From NCBI GenBank assembly GCA_946222885.1, contig CAMIAK010000004.1, forward strand, positions 164,810-228,809: a stretch of DNA of 64,000 nucleotides, in the 5' to 3' direction. The stretch comes from an uncultured Nesterenkonia sp. GTDB lineage: Bacteria; Actinomycetota; Actinomycetes; Actinomycetales; Micrococcaceae. The notes under the pieces are model-generated. The model searched no databases. It saw nothing but the letters and a program-made list of their open reading frames with translations, and was not told the DNA's origin. The position numbers and the translations under genes are program-made. Numbering within the stretch: the first letter of the stretch is position 1; each line of letters opens with the position of its first letter. Shown one piece after another: positions 25,875 through 34,699 of this stretch.

Positions 25875-28800
25875 ATGGCGACACGTACTTCCCCCTCGCG
25901 AGCCGCCAGCACCAAGGGAAAGAACACCTCCAAGAGTGCGAACGGCCGCGCGACGACGTCGAAGAATCAGAAGAATGCTGCCCCGGAGGAGCCCCAGGGC
26001 AGCCTCTTCGCATCCGCGATGCGTGGGATCTGGATGGCATTCGCCACTCCGGCCGGCGCCGCGGTGCGGGGCATCGGACGGCAGCGGAAGATCCACCCGG
26101 ACGACCGCCGCGACGGCGCCGGGCTGCTCTTCCTGCTGCTCGCGGTGCTGACCGCCGTCGTCGACTGGTGGGGACTGCGCCACACCGACCACTGGATGCC
26201 GGGGATCGTGCACAGCGGCACGGCCGGGACCTTCGGCTGGGCCTCCGCGCTCCTTCCCGTGGTGCTGCTGATCACCGCGGTCCGCTACTTCCGCCATCCC
26301 CAGGAGCATGACGACAACGGCCGCGTCGCCATCGGCCTCACCGTCATCCTGGGCTCCGCGGCCGGGCTCGCCCATCTGTGGAACGGCCTGCCGCCGCTCA
26401 ACGCCGCCTTCGAGGACATGCTGGCCTCGGGCGGGATCGTCGGCTACCTGGTGGCCGTGCCCATCGCCTCGCTGGTGACCCCCTACCCCGTGTGGGGGCT
26501 GCTGGCCCTGACCCTGCTGGCCGGGCTGCTGGTGCTCACCGCCACCCCGGTCCGGCGCATCCCGGACCGGCTGGCCGTGGCCAAGAACTACATCGTGGGG
26601 GAGAAGTCCTACGAGCCGGTGCTCGACGACACCCTCCCGATGGGCGGGCAGGCGCAGCAGCGCAGCCCGGAGGAGACCCAGGCCGCTCCCGCCCCCCGGC
26701 GGGCGAAGAAGCCCGCCGCCGCTGAGCAGCAGGCTGAGGCCGCACCGGAGGAAGAGGCCCCGGCTGCGCCGAAGAAGGGCTTCCTCGCCAAGATCATGGG
26801 AGCCGAGGACGACGCCGAGCCGGAGCTCTACGACGTCGACGCCGCCGAAGCCTCGCGTGCAGCCGAAGGAGCCTTCGACCAGGGAGCGGTGGAGAGCGAG
26901 CCCGCGCAGGAGGCCTCGGTGCCCCCGGGCGTCAAGCGTCCCACAGCCCAGGAGATGGCCATCCAGCGCGCCCGGGAGAAGGCCGGCGCAGAGCAGGGCT
27001 CCGATCACGCAGCGGCTCAGGAGAGTCAGGCCGCGGCGGCCTCCGTGCCGGAGAAGACCCGTCCGCCGGAGACCCCTGCCGCGCCTGCGGACCTTCCGGT
27101 GCGCTCCGAGCAGCTGGAGCTCTCCGGGGACGTCACCTACACCCTGCCGGACCAGTCCATGCTGCCGGCCGGCCCGCCGCCGAAGGAGCACACCTCCGCC
27201 AACGACGAGATCGTCGAGGCGCTCAACCAGACCTTCCAGCAGTTCAAGGTGGACGCCCAGGTCACCGGGTTCTCCCGCGGGCCGACCGTCACCCGCTACG
27301 AGGTGGAGCTGACCCCCGGCACCAAGGTGGAGAAGGTCACCAGCCTGGAGAAGAACATCTCCCTGGCCGTGGCCTCCAACGAGGTGCGCATCCTCAGCCC
27401 CATCCCGGGGAAGTCCGCGATCGGCATCGAGATCCCGAACAAGGACAAGGAGGTCGTCGCACTCGGCGACGTCCTGCGCTCCAACGCGGCCCGGAAGACC
27501 GAGCACCCCATGGTCATGGGCGTGGGCAAGGACATCGAGGGCGGCTACGTGGTGGCCAACCTCGCCAAGATGCCCCATATGCTCGTCGCCGGTGCGACCG
27601 GCGCCGGCAAGTCCGCCTTCGTGAACTCGATGGTGACCTCCATCCTCATGCGCTCCACCCCGGACGAGGTGCGCATGGTCATGGTGGACCCCAAACGTGT
27701 GGAGCTCACCGCCTATGAGGGCGTGCCGCACCTGGTCACCCCCATCATCACCGACGCCAAGAAGGCGGCCGAGGCGCTGCAGTGGGTCGTCAAGGAGATG
27801 GACAACCGCTACGACGACCTCGCCCACTTCGGCTATAAGCACGTGGACGACTTCAACAAGGCCGTCCGCGCCGGGAAGATCCAGCTGCCGCCGGACTCCA
27901 AGCGTGTGCTGCGGCCCTACCCGTACCTGCTGGTCATCGTGGATGAGCTGGCCGATCTGATGATGGTCGCCCCGCGCGACGTCGAGGACAGCATCGTCCG
28001 CATCACCCAGCTGGCCCGCGCTGCCGGCATCCACCTGGTGCTGGCCACCCAGCGTCCCTCGGTCAATGTGGTCACCGGCCTCATCAAGGCCAACGTCCCC
28101 TCCCGGATGGCGTTTGCGACCTCCTCGGCCACCGACTCCCGCGTGGTGCTGGACTCGGTGGGCGCGGAGAAGCTGCTGGGCCAGGGTGACGCGCTCTTCC
28201 TGCCGATGGGCAGCGCCAAACCGATGCGCGTCCAGGGCGCCTGGGTGAACGAGTCCGAGGTCCATACCGTGGTCGAGCATGTGAAGTCCCAGCTCAAGGC
28301 CCAGTACCGCGAAGATGCCGTCCAGGCGATCGAGCCGAAGAAGAAGGAGATCGACGAGGACATCGGCGACGATCTCGACCTGCTGCTGCAGGCCACCGAG
28401 CTGGTGGTCACCACGCAGTTCGGCTCCACCTCCATGCTCCAGCGCAAGCTGCGCGTGGGCTTCGCCAAGGCCGGCCGCCTCATGGACCTCATGGAGTCCC
28501 GCGGCGTGGTCGGGGAGTCCACCGGTTCCAAGGCCCGCGACGTGCTGGTCACCCCGGAGGAGCTCCCGGGCGTCCTGGCCACCATCCGCGGGGAGGACCC
28601 GCCCTCGGCGGAACCCTCCGAGGATGCCCCCGACGCCTACCAGCAGGACGTGGTCGAATACGAGCCCGGGCAGCCGGTGGCTGCGGCCCCTGCGGCCGCG
28701 GACCAGGAGCCGGAGGCTGACGACGCCGCCGGCCCGGCCCCCACCGCGGAGACCGAGGCGGTCCGCCCCGCGCGCACCGGCCCGGTGCCCTCAGGCGGGT

Positions 28801-28952
28801 CGACCACCTCCGGGATGTCGAGCGCGGACCTGATCGCCCGCGACCTCGCCGAGCGGACCCAGGCCCTGCCCACGGCCGCCGAGTACTACGACGGGCACGA
28901 CGGCTACGACCACACAGGGTCAGAGGACGCCTGGCAGCTCACCGGGCGATGA
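25875..28952 (+). CDS. ftsK: DNA translocase FtsK
   Basis: Chromosome-segregation motor at the septum, 1025 aa. Four hydrophobic segments lie between residues 75 and 240 (GLLFLLLAVLTAVVDWWGL first). An acidic Ala/Glu/Pro linker follows to about residue 410. The motor has Walker A GATGAGKS near residue 573, VDPKRVEL, Walker B LLVIVDELADLM and LATQRPS. The C-terminal gamma domain (TTQFGSTSMLQRKLRVGFAK) recognises KOPS-type sequences. The Ala/Pro-rich tail after residue 900 is not conserved. TAAGTT shortly before the ATG suggests a leaderless start. Confidence 0.96.
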   Translation: MATRTSPSRAASTKGKNTSKSANGRATTSKNQKNAAPEEPQGSLFASAMRGIWMAFATPAGAAVRGIGRQRKIHPDDRRDGAGLLFLLLAVLTAVVDWWGLRHTDHWMPGIVHSGTAGTFGWASALLPVVLLITAVRYFRHPQEHDDNGRVAIGLTVILGSAAGLAHLWNGLPPLNAAFEDMLASGGIVGYLVAVPIASLVTPYPVWGLLALTLLAGLLVLTATPVRRIPDRLAVAKNYIVGEKSYEPVLDDTLPMGGQAQQRSPEETQAAPAPRRAKKPAAAEQQAEAAPEEEAPAAPKKGFLAKIMGAEDDAEPELYDVDAAEASRAAEGAFDQGAVESEPAQEASVPPGVKRPTAQEMAIQRAREKAGAEQGSDHAAAQESQAAAASVPEKTRPPETPAAPADLPVRSEQLELSGDVTYTLPDQSMLPAGPPPKEHTSANDEIVEALNQTFQQFKVDAQVTGFSRGPTVTRYEVELTPGTKVEKVTSLEKNISLAVASNEVRILSPIPGKSAIGIEIPNKDKEVVALGDVLRSNAARKTEHPMVMGVGKDIEGGYVVANLAKMPHMLVAGATGAGKSAFVNSMVTSILMRSTPDEVRMVMVDPKRVELTAYEGVPHLVTPIITDAKKAAEALQWVVKEMDNRYDDLAHFGYKHVDDFNKAVRAGKIQLPPDSKRVLRPYPYLLVIVDELADLMMVAPRDVEDSIVRITQLARAAGIHLVLATQRPSVNVVTGLIKANVPSRMAFATSSATDSRVVLDSVGAEKLLGQGDALFLPMGSAKPMRVQGAWVNESEVHTVVEHVKSQLKAQYREDAVQAIEPKKKEIDEDIGDDLDLLLQATELVVTTQFGSTSMLQRKLRVGFAKAGRLMDLMESRGVVGESTGSKARDVLVTPEELPGVLATIRGEDPPSAEPSEDAPDAYQQDVVEYEPGQPVAAAPAAADQEPEADDAAGPAPTAETEAVRPARTGPVPSGGSTTSGMSSADLIARDLAERTQALPTAAEYYDGHDGYDHTGSEDAWQLTGR

Positions 28953-28966
28953 TCCGGGTGAGTTGC

Positions 28967-28972
28967 TAGAGT
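28967..28972 (+). promoter_or_regulatory. Leaderless -10 element for pgsA
   Basis: TAGAGT lies 6 nt before the pgsA ATG at 28979. Confidence 0.5.
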
Positions 28973-28978
28973 CACGCT

Positions 28979-29629
28979 ATGGCCGAGCCCAACAACGCAC
29001 CGCTGTTCAACATCGCGAATGTGCTGACCATGCTGCGCATCGCCCTGGTGCCGCTCTTCGTCTGGTTCCTGCTGCTCGACGCCGAGGGCTCGCTGGGCGA
29101 GGCCCTCAGCGGAGGTCTGCAGGCGGAGAACGGCGGCTGGCGCTGGGCCGCGGCAGGCCTGTTCGCCGCGGCGATGGTCACCGACAAGATCGACGGCGAC
29201 CTCGCCCGGTCCCGGAACCTGGTCACCGACTTCGGGAAGATCGCCGACCCCATCGCAGACAAGATGCTCATCGGCGCCGGGCTCATCATGCTCTCCCTGC
29301 TGGGCGAGCTGCCCTGGTGGGTCACGCTGGTGATCCTGGCCCGCGAGCTGGGCATCACCCTGCTGCGCATGCTGATGCTGCGCACCCAGGTCATGCCGGC
29401 CTCCCGGGGCGGAAAGCTCAAGACCGTCCTGCAGACCGCCGGGCTCCAGCTGATGCTGCTGCCCCTGGTGGTCATCGCGGGCTGGCTGGCCGACGTCGCC
29501 TTCTGGATCATGATCGCCGCATTGGTGGTCACCGTGGTCACCGGGCTGGACTATCTGATCTCTGCGCTGCGGCTGCGCCGCGAGGCGCACGGCGGCTCTG
29601 TGCAGGCAGGTGGAGAGGAGTCTCGCTGA
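28979..29629 (+). CDS. pgsA: CDP-diacylglycerol-glycerol-3-phosphate 3-phosphatidyltransferase
   Basis: Phosphatidylglycerol-phosphate synthase of the CDP-alcohol phosphotransferase family, an integral membrane enzyme of 216 aa. The catalytic motif D-G-x2-A-R-x8-G-x3-D-x3-D is exact in DGDLARSRNLVTDFGKIADPIAD. Four to five membrane helices are visible. The stop overlaps the cinA start (TGATG). Confidence 0.93.
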   Translation: MAEPNNAPLFNIANVLTMLRIALVPLFVWFLLLDAEGSLGEALSGGLQAENGGWRWAAAGLFAAAMVTDKIDGDLARSRNLVTDFGKIADPIADKMLIGAGLIMLSLLGELPWWVTLVILARELGITLLRMLMLRTQVMPASRGGKLKTVLQTAGLQLMLLPLVVIAGWLADVAFWIMIAALVVTVVTGLDYLISALRLRREAHGGSVQAGGEESR

Positions 29630-30294
29630 TGGACAGGAAGAACTGGCTGGAGGACAACACCGACGCCGAGGTCGCCGGAGGGGCGCAGGCCGTCGCCCGG
29701 GAGGCCGAGGACAAGTCGGATCCGGTGGGCATCATCCAGCGTGCGGCGCACCGCGGACTCTCGCTGTCCACCGCCGAATCCCTGACGGCAGGATCGCTGG
29801 CCGCGCGGCTGGCCGATGTGCCCGGCGCCTCGGCGGCCCTGCTGGGCGGTGTGGTCGCCTACTGCAATGAGGTGAAACATCGCCTGCTCGATGTCGACGC
29901 AGGGCTCCTGGAGGAGCGCGGCGCGGTGGACCCCGCCGTGGCCGCCGCGATGGCGCGCGGGGCAGCGGTCAGCACCGGGGCCGACATCGGGATCTCCACC
30001 ACCGGGGTGGCAGGCCCGGAGCCGCATCAGGGCAAGGACGTCGGCACGGTCTATCTGGGCCTGGCCTGCAGAAAGAGCGAGGCCGGCCGGCTGGGGCTCC
30101 GGCTGCCCGAGGCCTGCGAGGAGGACGTCGAGGCAGCCGCGGAGGGCGACGCCTCAGCCTGGCTGGCCGGATCCCTGCTGCTGAACCTCGACGGCGACCG
30201 CGCCGGGATCAGGGAGGCCTCGGTGGAGGGAGCTCTGAAGCTGCTCGACGATTTCCTGCACACGGAGCCTCCCGGCATCGGCGAAGAGCGCTAG
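29629..30294 (+). CDS. cinA: CinA C-terminal-domain protein (nicotinamide-nucleotide amidohydrolase type)
   Basis: 221 aa, containing only the CinA C-terminal (PncC) domain. LSTAESLTAGSLAARLADVPGAS and the GVVAYCNEVK segment carry the active-site Ser and Lys/Tyr region; ISTTGVAGPEP is also conserved. PncC deamidates nicotinamide mononucleotide. The N-terminal COG1058 domain of long CinA proteins is absent, replaced by about 40 acidic residues. The position between pgsA and clgR is standard in Actinobacteria. Confidence 0.88.
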   Translation: MDRKNWLEDNTDAEVAGGAQAVAREAEDKSDPVGIIQRAAHRGLSLSTAESLTAGSLAARLADVPGASAALLGGVVAYCNEVKHRLLDVDAGLLEERGAVDPAVAAAMARGAAVSTGADIGISTTGVAGPEPHQGKDVGTVYLGLACRKSEAGRLGLRLPEACEEDVEAAAEGDASAWLAGSLLLNLDGDRAGIREASVEGALKLLDDFLHTEPPGIGEER

Positions 30295-30305
30295 AGTGGG
30301 AACAA

Positions 30306-30334
30306 ACCCGGGGGAGATCCCGTTGATCCCGGGT
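30306..30334. promoter_or_regulatory. Inverted repeat upstream of clgR
   Basis: ACCCGGG at 30306-30312 and CCCGGGT at 30328-30334 form a perfect 7-bp inverted repeat with 15-nt spacing in the cinA-clgR gap, 35 nt before the clgR start. Either an operator or an mRNA hairpin; not a known ClgR box. Confidence 0.35.
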
Positions 30335-30368
30335 GTAACGAGGGCTACGAGTCCGAAGGAGAAAGTCC

Positions 30369-30821
30369 ATGGTGCGACAGCCAGTCACCGTCAACGGCGT
30401 CACCCGGTGGAAAGATATGGACGCCGAAGGCGCAGTCGCCGCCGATACCAAGGAGGCCAAGGCCGTCGTGCTGCGGCAGGAGATCGGCGATGTGCTGCGC
30501 AGCATCCGCCAGGCTGAGGGCCGCACCCTCCGTGATGTCTCCCATGACGCCCGCGTGTCCCTGGGATACCTCTCCGAGGTGGAGCGTGGCCAGAAGGAGG
30601 CCTCCTCCGAGCTGCTGGCCTCCATCTGCGCCGCACTCGACGTCCCGCTCTCCACGATGCTCGGCCAGGTCGCCGAACGCGTGGCCGTGGCCGAGGGCGT
30701 CCACGTCCCGGACACTGTGCCCACCGAGTTCCAGCGTGAGTTCGGCCAGCCCGGCGGGATGGTCCCGGACGGGGTGCCGGAGGAGTTCGCGAACGAGCAG
30801 TTCGCCCGCACCTGCGGCTGA
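30369..30821 (+). CDS. clgR: XRE-family transcriptional regulator ClgR
   Basis: 150 aa. The helix-turn-helix is RTLRDVSHDARVSLGYLSEVERGQKEAS at about residues 52-79, matching ClgR/PopR regulators of clp protease genes in Actinobacteria. GAAGGAG is 6 nt before the ATG. The C-terminus FANEQFARTCG ends in small and polar residues; in other species the ClgR tail is a ClpP degron. A strong terminator follows. Confidence 0.9.
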   Translation: MVRQPVTVNGVTRWKDMDAEGAVAADTKEAKAVVLRQEIGDVLRSIRQAEGRTLRDVSHDARVSLGYLSEVERGQKEASSELLASICAALDVPLSTMLGQVAERVAVAEGVHVPDTVPTEFQREFGQPGGMVPDGVPEEFANEQFARTCG

Positions 30822-30845
30822 CGCCCGCAGGATGACAGATGTGGA

Positions 30846-30882
30846 GGGGAGAGGGCCCACAGGGGGTCCTCTCCCCTTTTCT
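30846..30882 (+). terminator. Intrinsic terminator after clgR
   Basis: GGGGAGAGG (30846-30854) pairs perfectly with CCTCTCCCC (30868-30876), followed by TTTTCTCT. It separates clgR from the DUF3046 gene. Confidence 0.9.
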
Positions 30883-30936
30883 CTGCCCGAGGCCCGGTCT
30901 CTACACTGTGGGGATGATGATCGAGGAGACGCACGC

Positions 30937-31155
30937 ATGAGGCTCAGCCGTTTCTGGTTCCTCATGGAGGGCGAATTCGGCCCGGGCTATGCCCATGTGC
31001 TGGCGGATTCCCTGGTGCTCAGCGAATACCAGAAGACGGTGAACCAGGCCCTCCAGGCCGGGATCGGGCCCCGCGAGGTCTGGGAGGCCGTCTGCGAGCA
31101 GCAGGACGTCCCCGCGGAGCGCCGGCTGGGCCGGGACATCCCGCCGAAGAGATGA
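30937..31155 (+). CDS. DUF3046 family protein
   Basis: 72-aa protein beginning MRLSRFWFLMEGEFGPGYAH, the conserved DUF3046 opening, with DSLVLSEYQKTVNQAL and PREVWEAVCEQQDVP following. The family is restricted to Actinobacteria and nearly always lies directly upstream of recA, as here. GAGGAG precedes the ATG. Function unknown. Confidence 0.88.
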   Translation: MRLSRFWFLMEGEFGPGYAHVLADSLVLSEYQKTVNQALQAGIGPREVWEAVCEQQDVPAERRLGRDIPPKR

Positions 31156-31184
31156 GCCGGTGAGCGGACACGCGCGCGTGATGT

Positions 31185-31200
31185 TCGAATCTGTGTTCGA
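31185..31200. promoter_or_regulatory. LexA (SOS) box of recA
   Basis: TCGAATCTGTGTTCGA matches the actinobacterial LexA consensus TCGAAC-N4-GTTCGA at 11 of 12 defined positions. It overlaps the likely -35 region of a promoter whose -10 is TAGGCT at 31209-31214, so LexA binding would block recA transcription. Confidence 0.85.
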
Positions 31201-31368
31201 TCTCAGGGTAGGCTCGTCACAGATTCCGCCACAGGCAGGTCTCGGTGCGGCTGCGGCACGCGCAGGGGTCCACAGCACGGGGCATGTTACGCAACCATGT
31301 CAGTGGGTGTGCGTAGTCTCGACGGCGTAGGCAATCAGCAGCGACAGAACAACGAACGAGGTGTAGTC

Positions 31369-32424
31369 ATGGCAGTCAGCCAGGACCGGCAGAAGGCGCT
31401 GGACGCAGCGCTCGCGCAGATCGACAAGCAGTACGGCAAGGGCTCGGTGATGCGTCTGGGCGATGAGACCCGGGCGCCCATCGAGACCATCTCGACCTCC
31501 TCCATCTCTATGGACGCCGCCCTCGGCATCGGCGGCTTCCCCCGCGGCCGCGTGGTGGAGATCTACGGCCCGGAGTCCTCCGGCAAGACCACTGTGGCCC
31601 TGCACGCCGTGGCCAACGCCCAGAAGAACGGCGGGATCGCGGCGTTCATCGACGCCGAGCACGCCCTGGACCCCACCTACGCCGAGAAGCTCGGCGTGGA
31701 CACCGACGCCCTGCTGGTCTCCCAGCCGGACACCGGTGAGCAGGCGCTGGAGATCATGGACATGCTGGTCTCCTCGGGCTCGCTGGACATCGTGGTCATC
31801 GACTCCGTGGCCGCCCTGGTGCCCCGTGCCGAGATCGAGGGCGAGATGGGCGACTCCCACGTCGGTCTGCAGGCCCGTCTGATGTCTCAGGCCCTGCGTA
31901 AGATCACCGGGCGCCTCGGCCAGACCAAGACCACGGCGATCTTCATCAACCAGCTGCGTGAGAAGGTCGGCGTCTTCTTCGGCTCGCCAGAGACCACCTC
32001 CGGCGGCAAGGCCCTGAAGTTCTACGCCTCGGTGCGCGTGGACGTCCGGCGCATCGAGACCCTCAAGGAGGGCACCAACGCAGTGGGCAACCGTACCCGC
32101 GCCAAGATCGTCAAGAACAAGATGGCCCCGCCGTTCAAGCAGGCCGAGTTCGACATCCTCTACGGCGAGGGCATCTCGCGGGAGGGCGGCCTCATCGATG
32201 TCGGCGTGGAGAACGGGTTGGTCAAGAAGTCCGGAGCCTGGTTCACCTATGAGGGGGATCAGCTGGGACAGGGCAAGGAGAAGGCCCGCCAGTTCCTCAA
32301 GGACAACCCGGACCTGGCCGATGAGATCGAGCGCAAGATCCGCGTGAAGCTCGGCGTGGACAAGGAGGAGGAGTCCTCCGCCGACTCCGGCCCGAACCTG
32401 CAGGCCGTCGGAGAGACTGCCTGA
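31369..32424 (+). CDS. recA: Recombinase RecA
   Basis: DNA strand-exchange protein and LexA co-protease. Walker A GPESSGKT is at residues 67-74, Walker B LDIVVIDSVAAL, and the L2 loop region GSPETTSGGKALKFYASVR is intact. 351 aa with the usual acidic C-terminus. ATG 31369 was chosen because RecA proteins begin here and because the 160-nt leader holds the LexA-controlled promoter. recX follows 27 nt downstream. Confidence 0.98.
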   Translation: MAVSQDRQKALDAALAQIDKQYGKGSVMRLGDETRAPIETISTSSISMDAALGIGGFPRGRVVEIYGPESSGKTTVALHAVANAQKNGGIAAFIDAEHALDPTYAEKLGVDTDALLVSQPDTGEQALEIMDMLVSSGSLDIVVIDSVAALVPRAEIEGEMGDSHVGLQARLMSQALRKITGRLGQTKTTAIFINQLREKVGVFFGSPETTSGGKALKFYASVRVDVRRIETLKEGTNAVGNRTRAKIVKNKMAPPFKQAEFDILYGEGISREGGLIDVGVENGLVKKSGAWFTYEGDQLGQGKEKARQFLKDNPDLADEIERKIRVKLGVDKEEESSADSGPNLQAVGETA

Positions 32425-32451
32425 TCCTCTCCCGGCAGGGGAGCATGAGAC

Positions 32452-33096
32452 ATGTCTGAGCAGCAGGAGAAGCTGGAGGCCCTCCGCCGAGCCGTGGCAC
32501 GGATCGAGGAGGGGGACTCTGCAGGTGCGGTGGAGTCTGCGCCTGCAGAGCCTTCGGCCGAGAGACGGTCCTCTCCGGGCGGCGAGGACTCCCGCAGCGA
32601 CTATGAGAAGGCACGGGCGGTGGTGCTGCGCAAGCTCACCGGTTCCGCCAAGAGCCGCCATCAGCTGGCCGAGTCCCTGCGGGAGAAGGAGTTCTCCGAA
32701 TCGACCATCGCCGAGATCCTGGACCGGATGGAGGAGGTCCACCTCCTCGACGACGCCGACTTCGCCCGTACCTGGGTCTGCACCCGCCATGAGCTGAAGA
32801 ACCTGGGGCGATCGGCCCTGCGTCGGGAGCTCAGGGAGAAGGGCATCGAGGAGACGCTGGCCGAGGAGGCGCTGGAGCAGATCGGCGCCGAGGATGAGGA
32901 CGCCGCCGCTCGGGAGCTCGTGGAGAAGAAGCTCCAGGGGAAGAGCCTGCCCGCAGGCGATGGGCCCGAGGAGCGCAAGGAGCGGGAGAAGCACACCCGC
33001 CGCCTGGTCTCCATGCTCGCCCGCAGGGGGCACTCACCCACTGCTGCCTTCCAGATCGTCCGCGAGGCGATGGATGACCACACCGCCCGGCCGTGA
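32452..33096 (+). CDS. recX: Regulatory protein RecX
   Basis: RecA filament modulator, 214 aa. After an acidic 45-residue N-terminus the three-helix repeats are seen: ARAVVLRKLTGSAKSRHQLAESL, then LLDDADFARTWVCTRHEL, then RRLVSMLARRGHSPTAAFQIVREAM. Cotranscription with recA is standard and balances RecA induction. Confidence 0.92.
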   Translation: MSEQQEKLEALRRAVARIEEGDSAGAVESAPAEPSAERRSSPGGEDSRSDYEKARAVVLRKLTGSAKSRHQLAESLREKEFSESTIAEILDRMEEVHLLDDADFARTWVCTRHELKNLGRSALRRELREKGIEETLAEEALEQIGAEDEDAAARELVEKKLQGKSLPAGDGPEERKEREKHTRRLVSMLARRGHSPTAAFQIVREAMDDHTARP

Positions 33097-33137
33097 GAGT
33101 CAGTGGGAGTGCTGGTGGGAGCGGCAGTCCCCTTCAG

Positions 33138-33143
33138 TAGAAT
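33138..33143 (+). promoter_or_regulatory. Leaderless -10 element for miaB
   Basis: TAGAAT ends 6 nt before the GTG at 33150 that begins miaB. Confidence 0.55.
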
Positions 33144-33149
33144 TGGGCA

Positions 33150-34697
33150 GTGATGACAGAGACCGTGCCGATGACACAGAACGCCGCCGAGCCGCACGCC
33201 GGAGACTCTGCCGCCGGCAGGACCTATGAGGTGCGGACCTTCGGCTGCCAGATGAACGTCCACGACTCCGAGCGGATCTCGGGGCTCCTCGAGGATGCCG
33301 GCTACAGCAGGGCGGAGGGCGAGCGTGCCCCGGACCTCGTCGTGTTCAACACCTGTGCTGTCCGTGAGAACGCCGACAATAAGCTCTACGGGCACCTCGG
33401 CCAGCTGCGGAAGGTCAAAGAGGCCCGGGAGGGCATGCAGATCGCCGTCGGCGGCTGCCTCGCTCAGAAGGACCAGAGCACGGTCCAGGAGAAGGCTCCC
33501 TGGGTGGACGTGGTCTTCGGCACCCACAACATCGGATCGCTGCCGACTCTGCTGGAACGCTCCCGGCATAACCGGGAAGCCTCCATCGAGATCCTCGAGT
33601 CGCTGGAGACCTTCCCCTCGACTCTGCCCACCAAGCGTGAGTCCGTGCATTCCGGCTGGGTCTCGATCTCGGTGGGCTGCAACAACACCTGCACGTTCTG
33701 CATCGTCCCCTCGCTGCGCGGCAAGGAGCGGGACCGCCGCCCCGGGGAGATCCTCGCCGAGGTCCAGGCCCTGGTGGAGGACGGCGCCGTCGAGGTCACC
33801 CTGCTGGGCCAGAACGTGAACACCTACGGCGTGGAGTTCCGCGATCGCGGGGCCTTCGCCAAGCTGCTGCGCGCCTGCGGGGAGATCGAGGGGCTCGAAC
33901 GGGTTCGGTTCACCAGCCCGCACCCGGCCTCCTTCACCGATGACGTCATCGAGGCCATGGCCGAGACCCCCAACGTGATGCCCCAGCTGCACATGCCCCT
34001 GCAGTCGGGCTCGGACAAGGTGCTCAAGGACATGCGCCGCTCCTACCGCGCGAAGAGGTTCCTCGGGATCCTGGAGAAGGTGCGCGAACGCATCCCGCAC
34101 GCCGCGGTCACCACGGACATCATCGTCGGCTTCCCCGGAGAGACCGAGGAGGACTTCGAGGAGACCATGCGGGTGGTCGAGGCCTCCCGGTTCTCCTCAG
34201 CCTTCACCTTCCAATACTCGCCGCGGCCGGGCACCCCGGCGGCCACCATGGAGGACCAGGTTCCCAAGGAGATCGTCCAGCGGCGCTTCGAACGGCTCAT
34301 CGCCCTGCAGAACAGGATCACCCTGGAGGAGAACCAGAAGCAGGTCGGCACCCTCCAGGAGCTGCTGGTGACTGCTGACTCAGGTTCCAAGGGCGCTGAG
34401 ACCGGAAGGCTCACGGGACGGGCGCCGGACAATCGCCTGGTGCATTTCTCGGTCCCCGACGGCGCCCCCGATCCCCGGCCGGGCGATTTCGTCACCGTGC
34501 CCATCACCGCAGCCGGCAGCTTCCACCTGCTGGCCGATCCGTCCTCACCGGAGGGGTACCGGCTGCGCAGCTCCCGGGCGGGCGACGCGTGGGATCGCTG
34601 GCAGGCAGACTCTTGCGGGGTGGGGACCACCCAGGTCAGCGGGGAGAAGCCGGGGTCGGTCTCCCTGGGCATGCCGAGCCTGCGCATCGGCAGCTGA
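33150..34697 (+). CDS. miaB: tRNA-2-methylthio-N6-dimethylallyladenosine synthase MiaB
   Basis: Methylthiotransferase acting on A37 of tRNAs, 515 aa. RTFGCQMNVHDSERI and FNTCAVRENA carry two of the three N-terminal cluster Cys, GGCLAQKD the third; the radical-SAM motif is CNNTCTFC. The TRAM domain is in the C-terminal third (PDNRLVHFSV). An extra C-terminal tail after residue 480 is not typical. miaA, which makes its substrate, follows directly. Confidence 0.96.
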   Translation: MMTETVPMTQNAAEPHAGDSAAGRTYEVRTFGCQMNVHDSERISGLLEDAGYSRAEGERAPDLVVFNTCAVRENADNKLYGHLGQLRKVKEAREGMQIAVGGCLAQKDQSTVQEKAPWVDVVFGTHNIGSLPTLLERSRHNREASIEILESLETFPSTLPTKRESVHSGWVSISVGCNNTCTFCIVPSLRGKERDRRPGEILAEVQALVEDGAVEVTLLGQNVNTYGVEFRDRGAFAKLLRACGEIEGLERVRFTSPHPASFTDDVIEAMAETPNVMPQLHMPLQSGSDKVLKDMRRSYRAKRFLGILEKVRERIPHAAVTTDIIVGFPGETEEDFEETMRVVEASRFSSAFTFQYSPRPGTPAATMEDQVPKEIVQRRFERLIALQNRITLEENQKQVGTLQELLVTADSGSKGAETGRLTGRAPDNRLVHFSVPDGAPDPRPGDFVTVPITAAGSFHLLADPSSPEGYRLRSSRAGDAWDRWQADSCGVGTTQVSGEKPGSVSLGMPSLRIGS

Positions 34698-34699
34698 CC

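Noticed and set aside
25866..28280. 804-codon minus-strand frame opposite ftsK
   Set aside because: Antisense shadow; ftsK on the plus strand has all expected domains.
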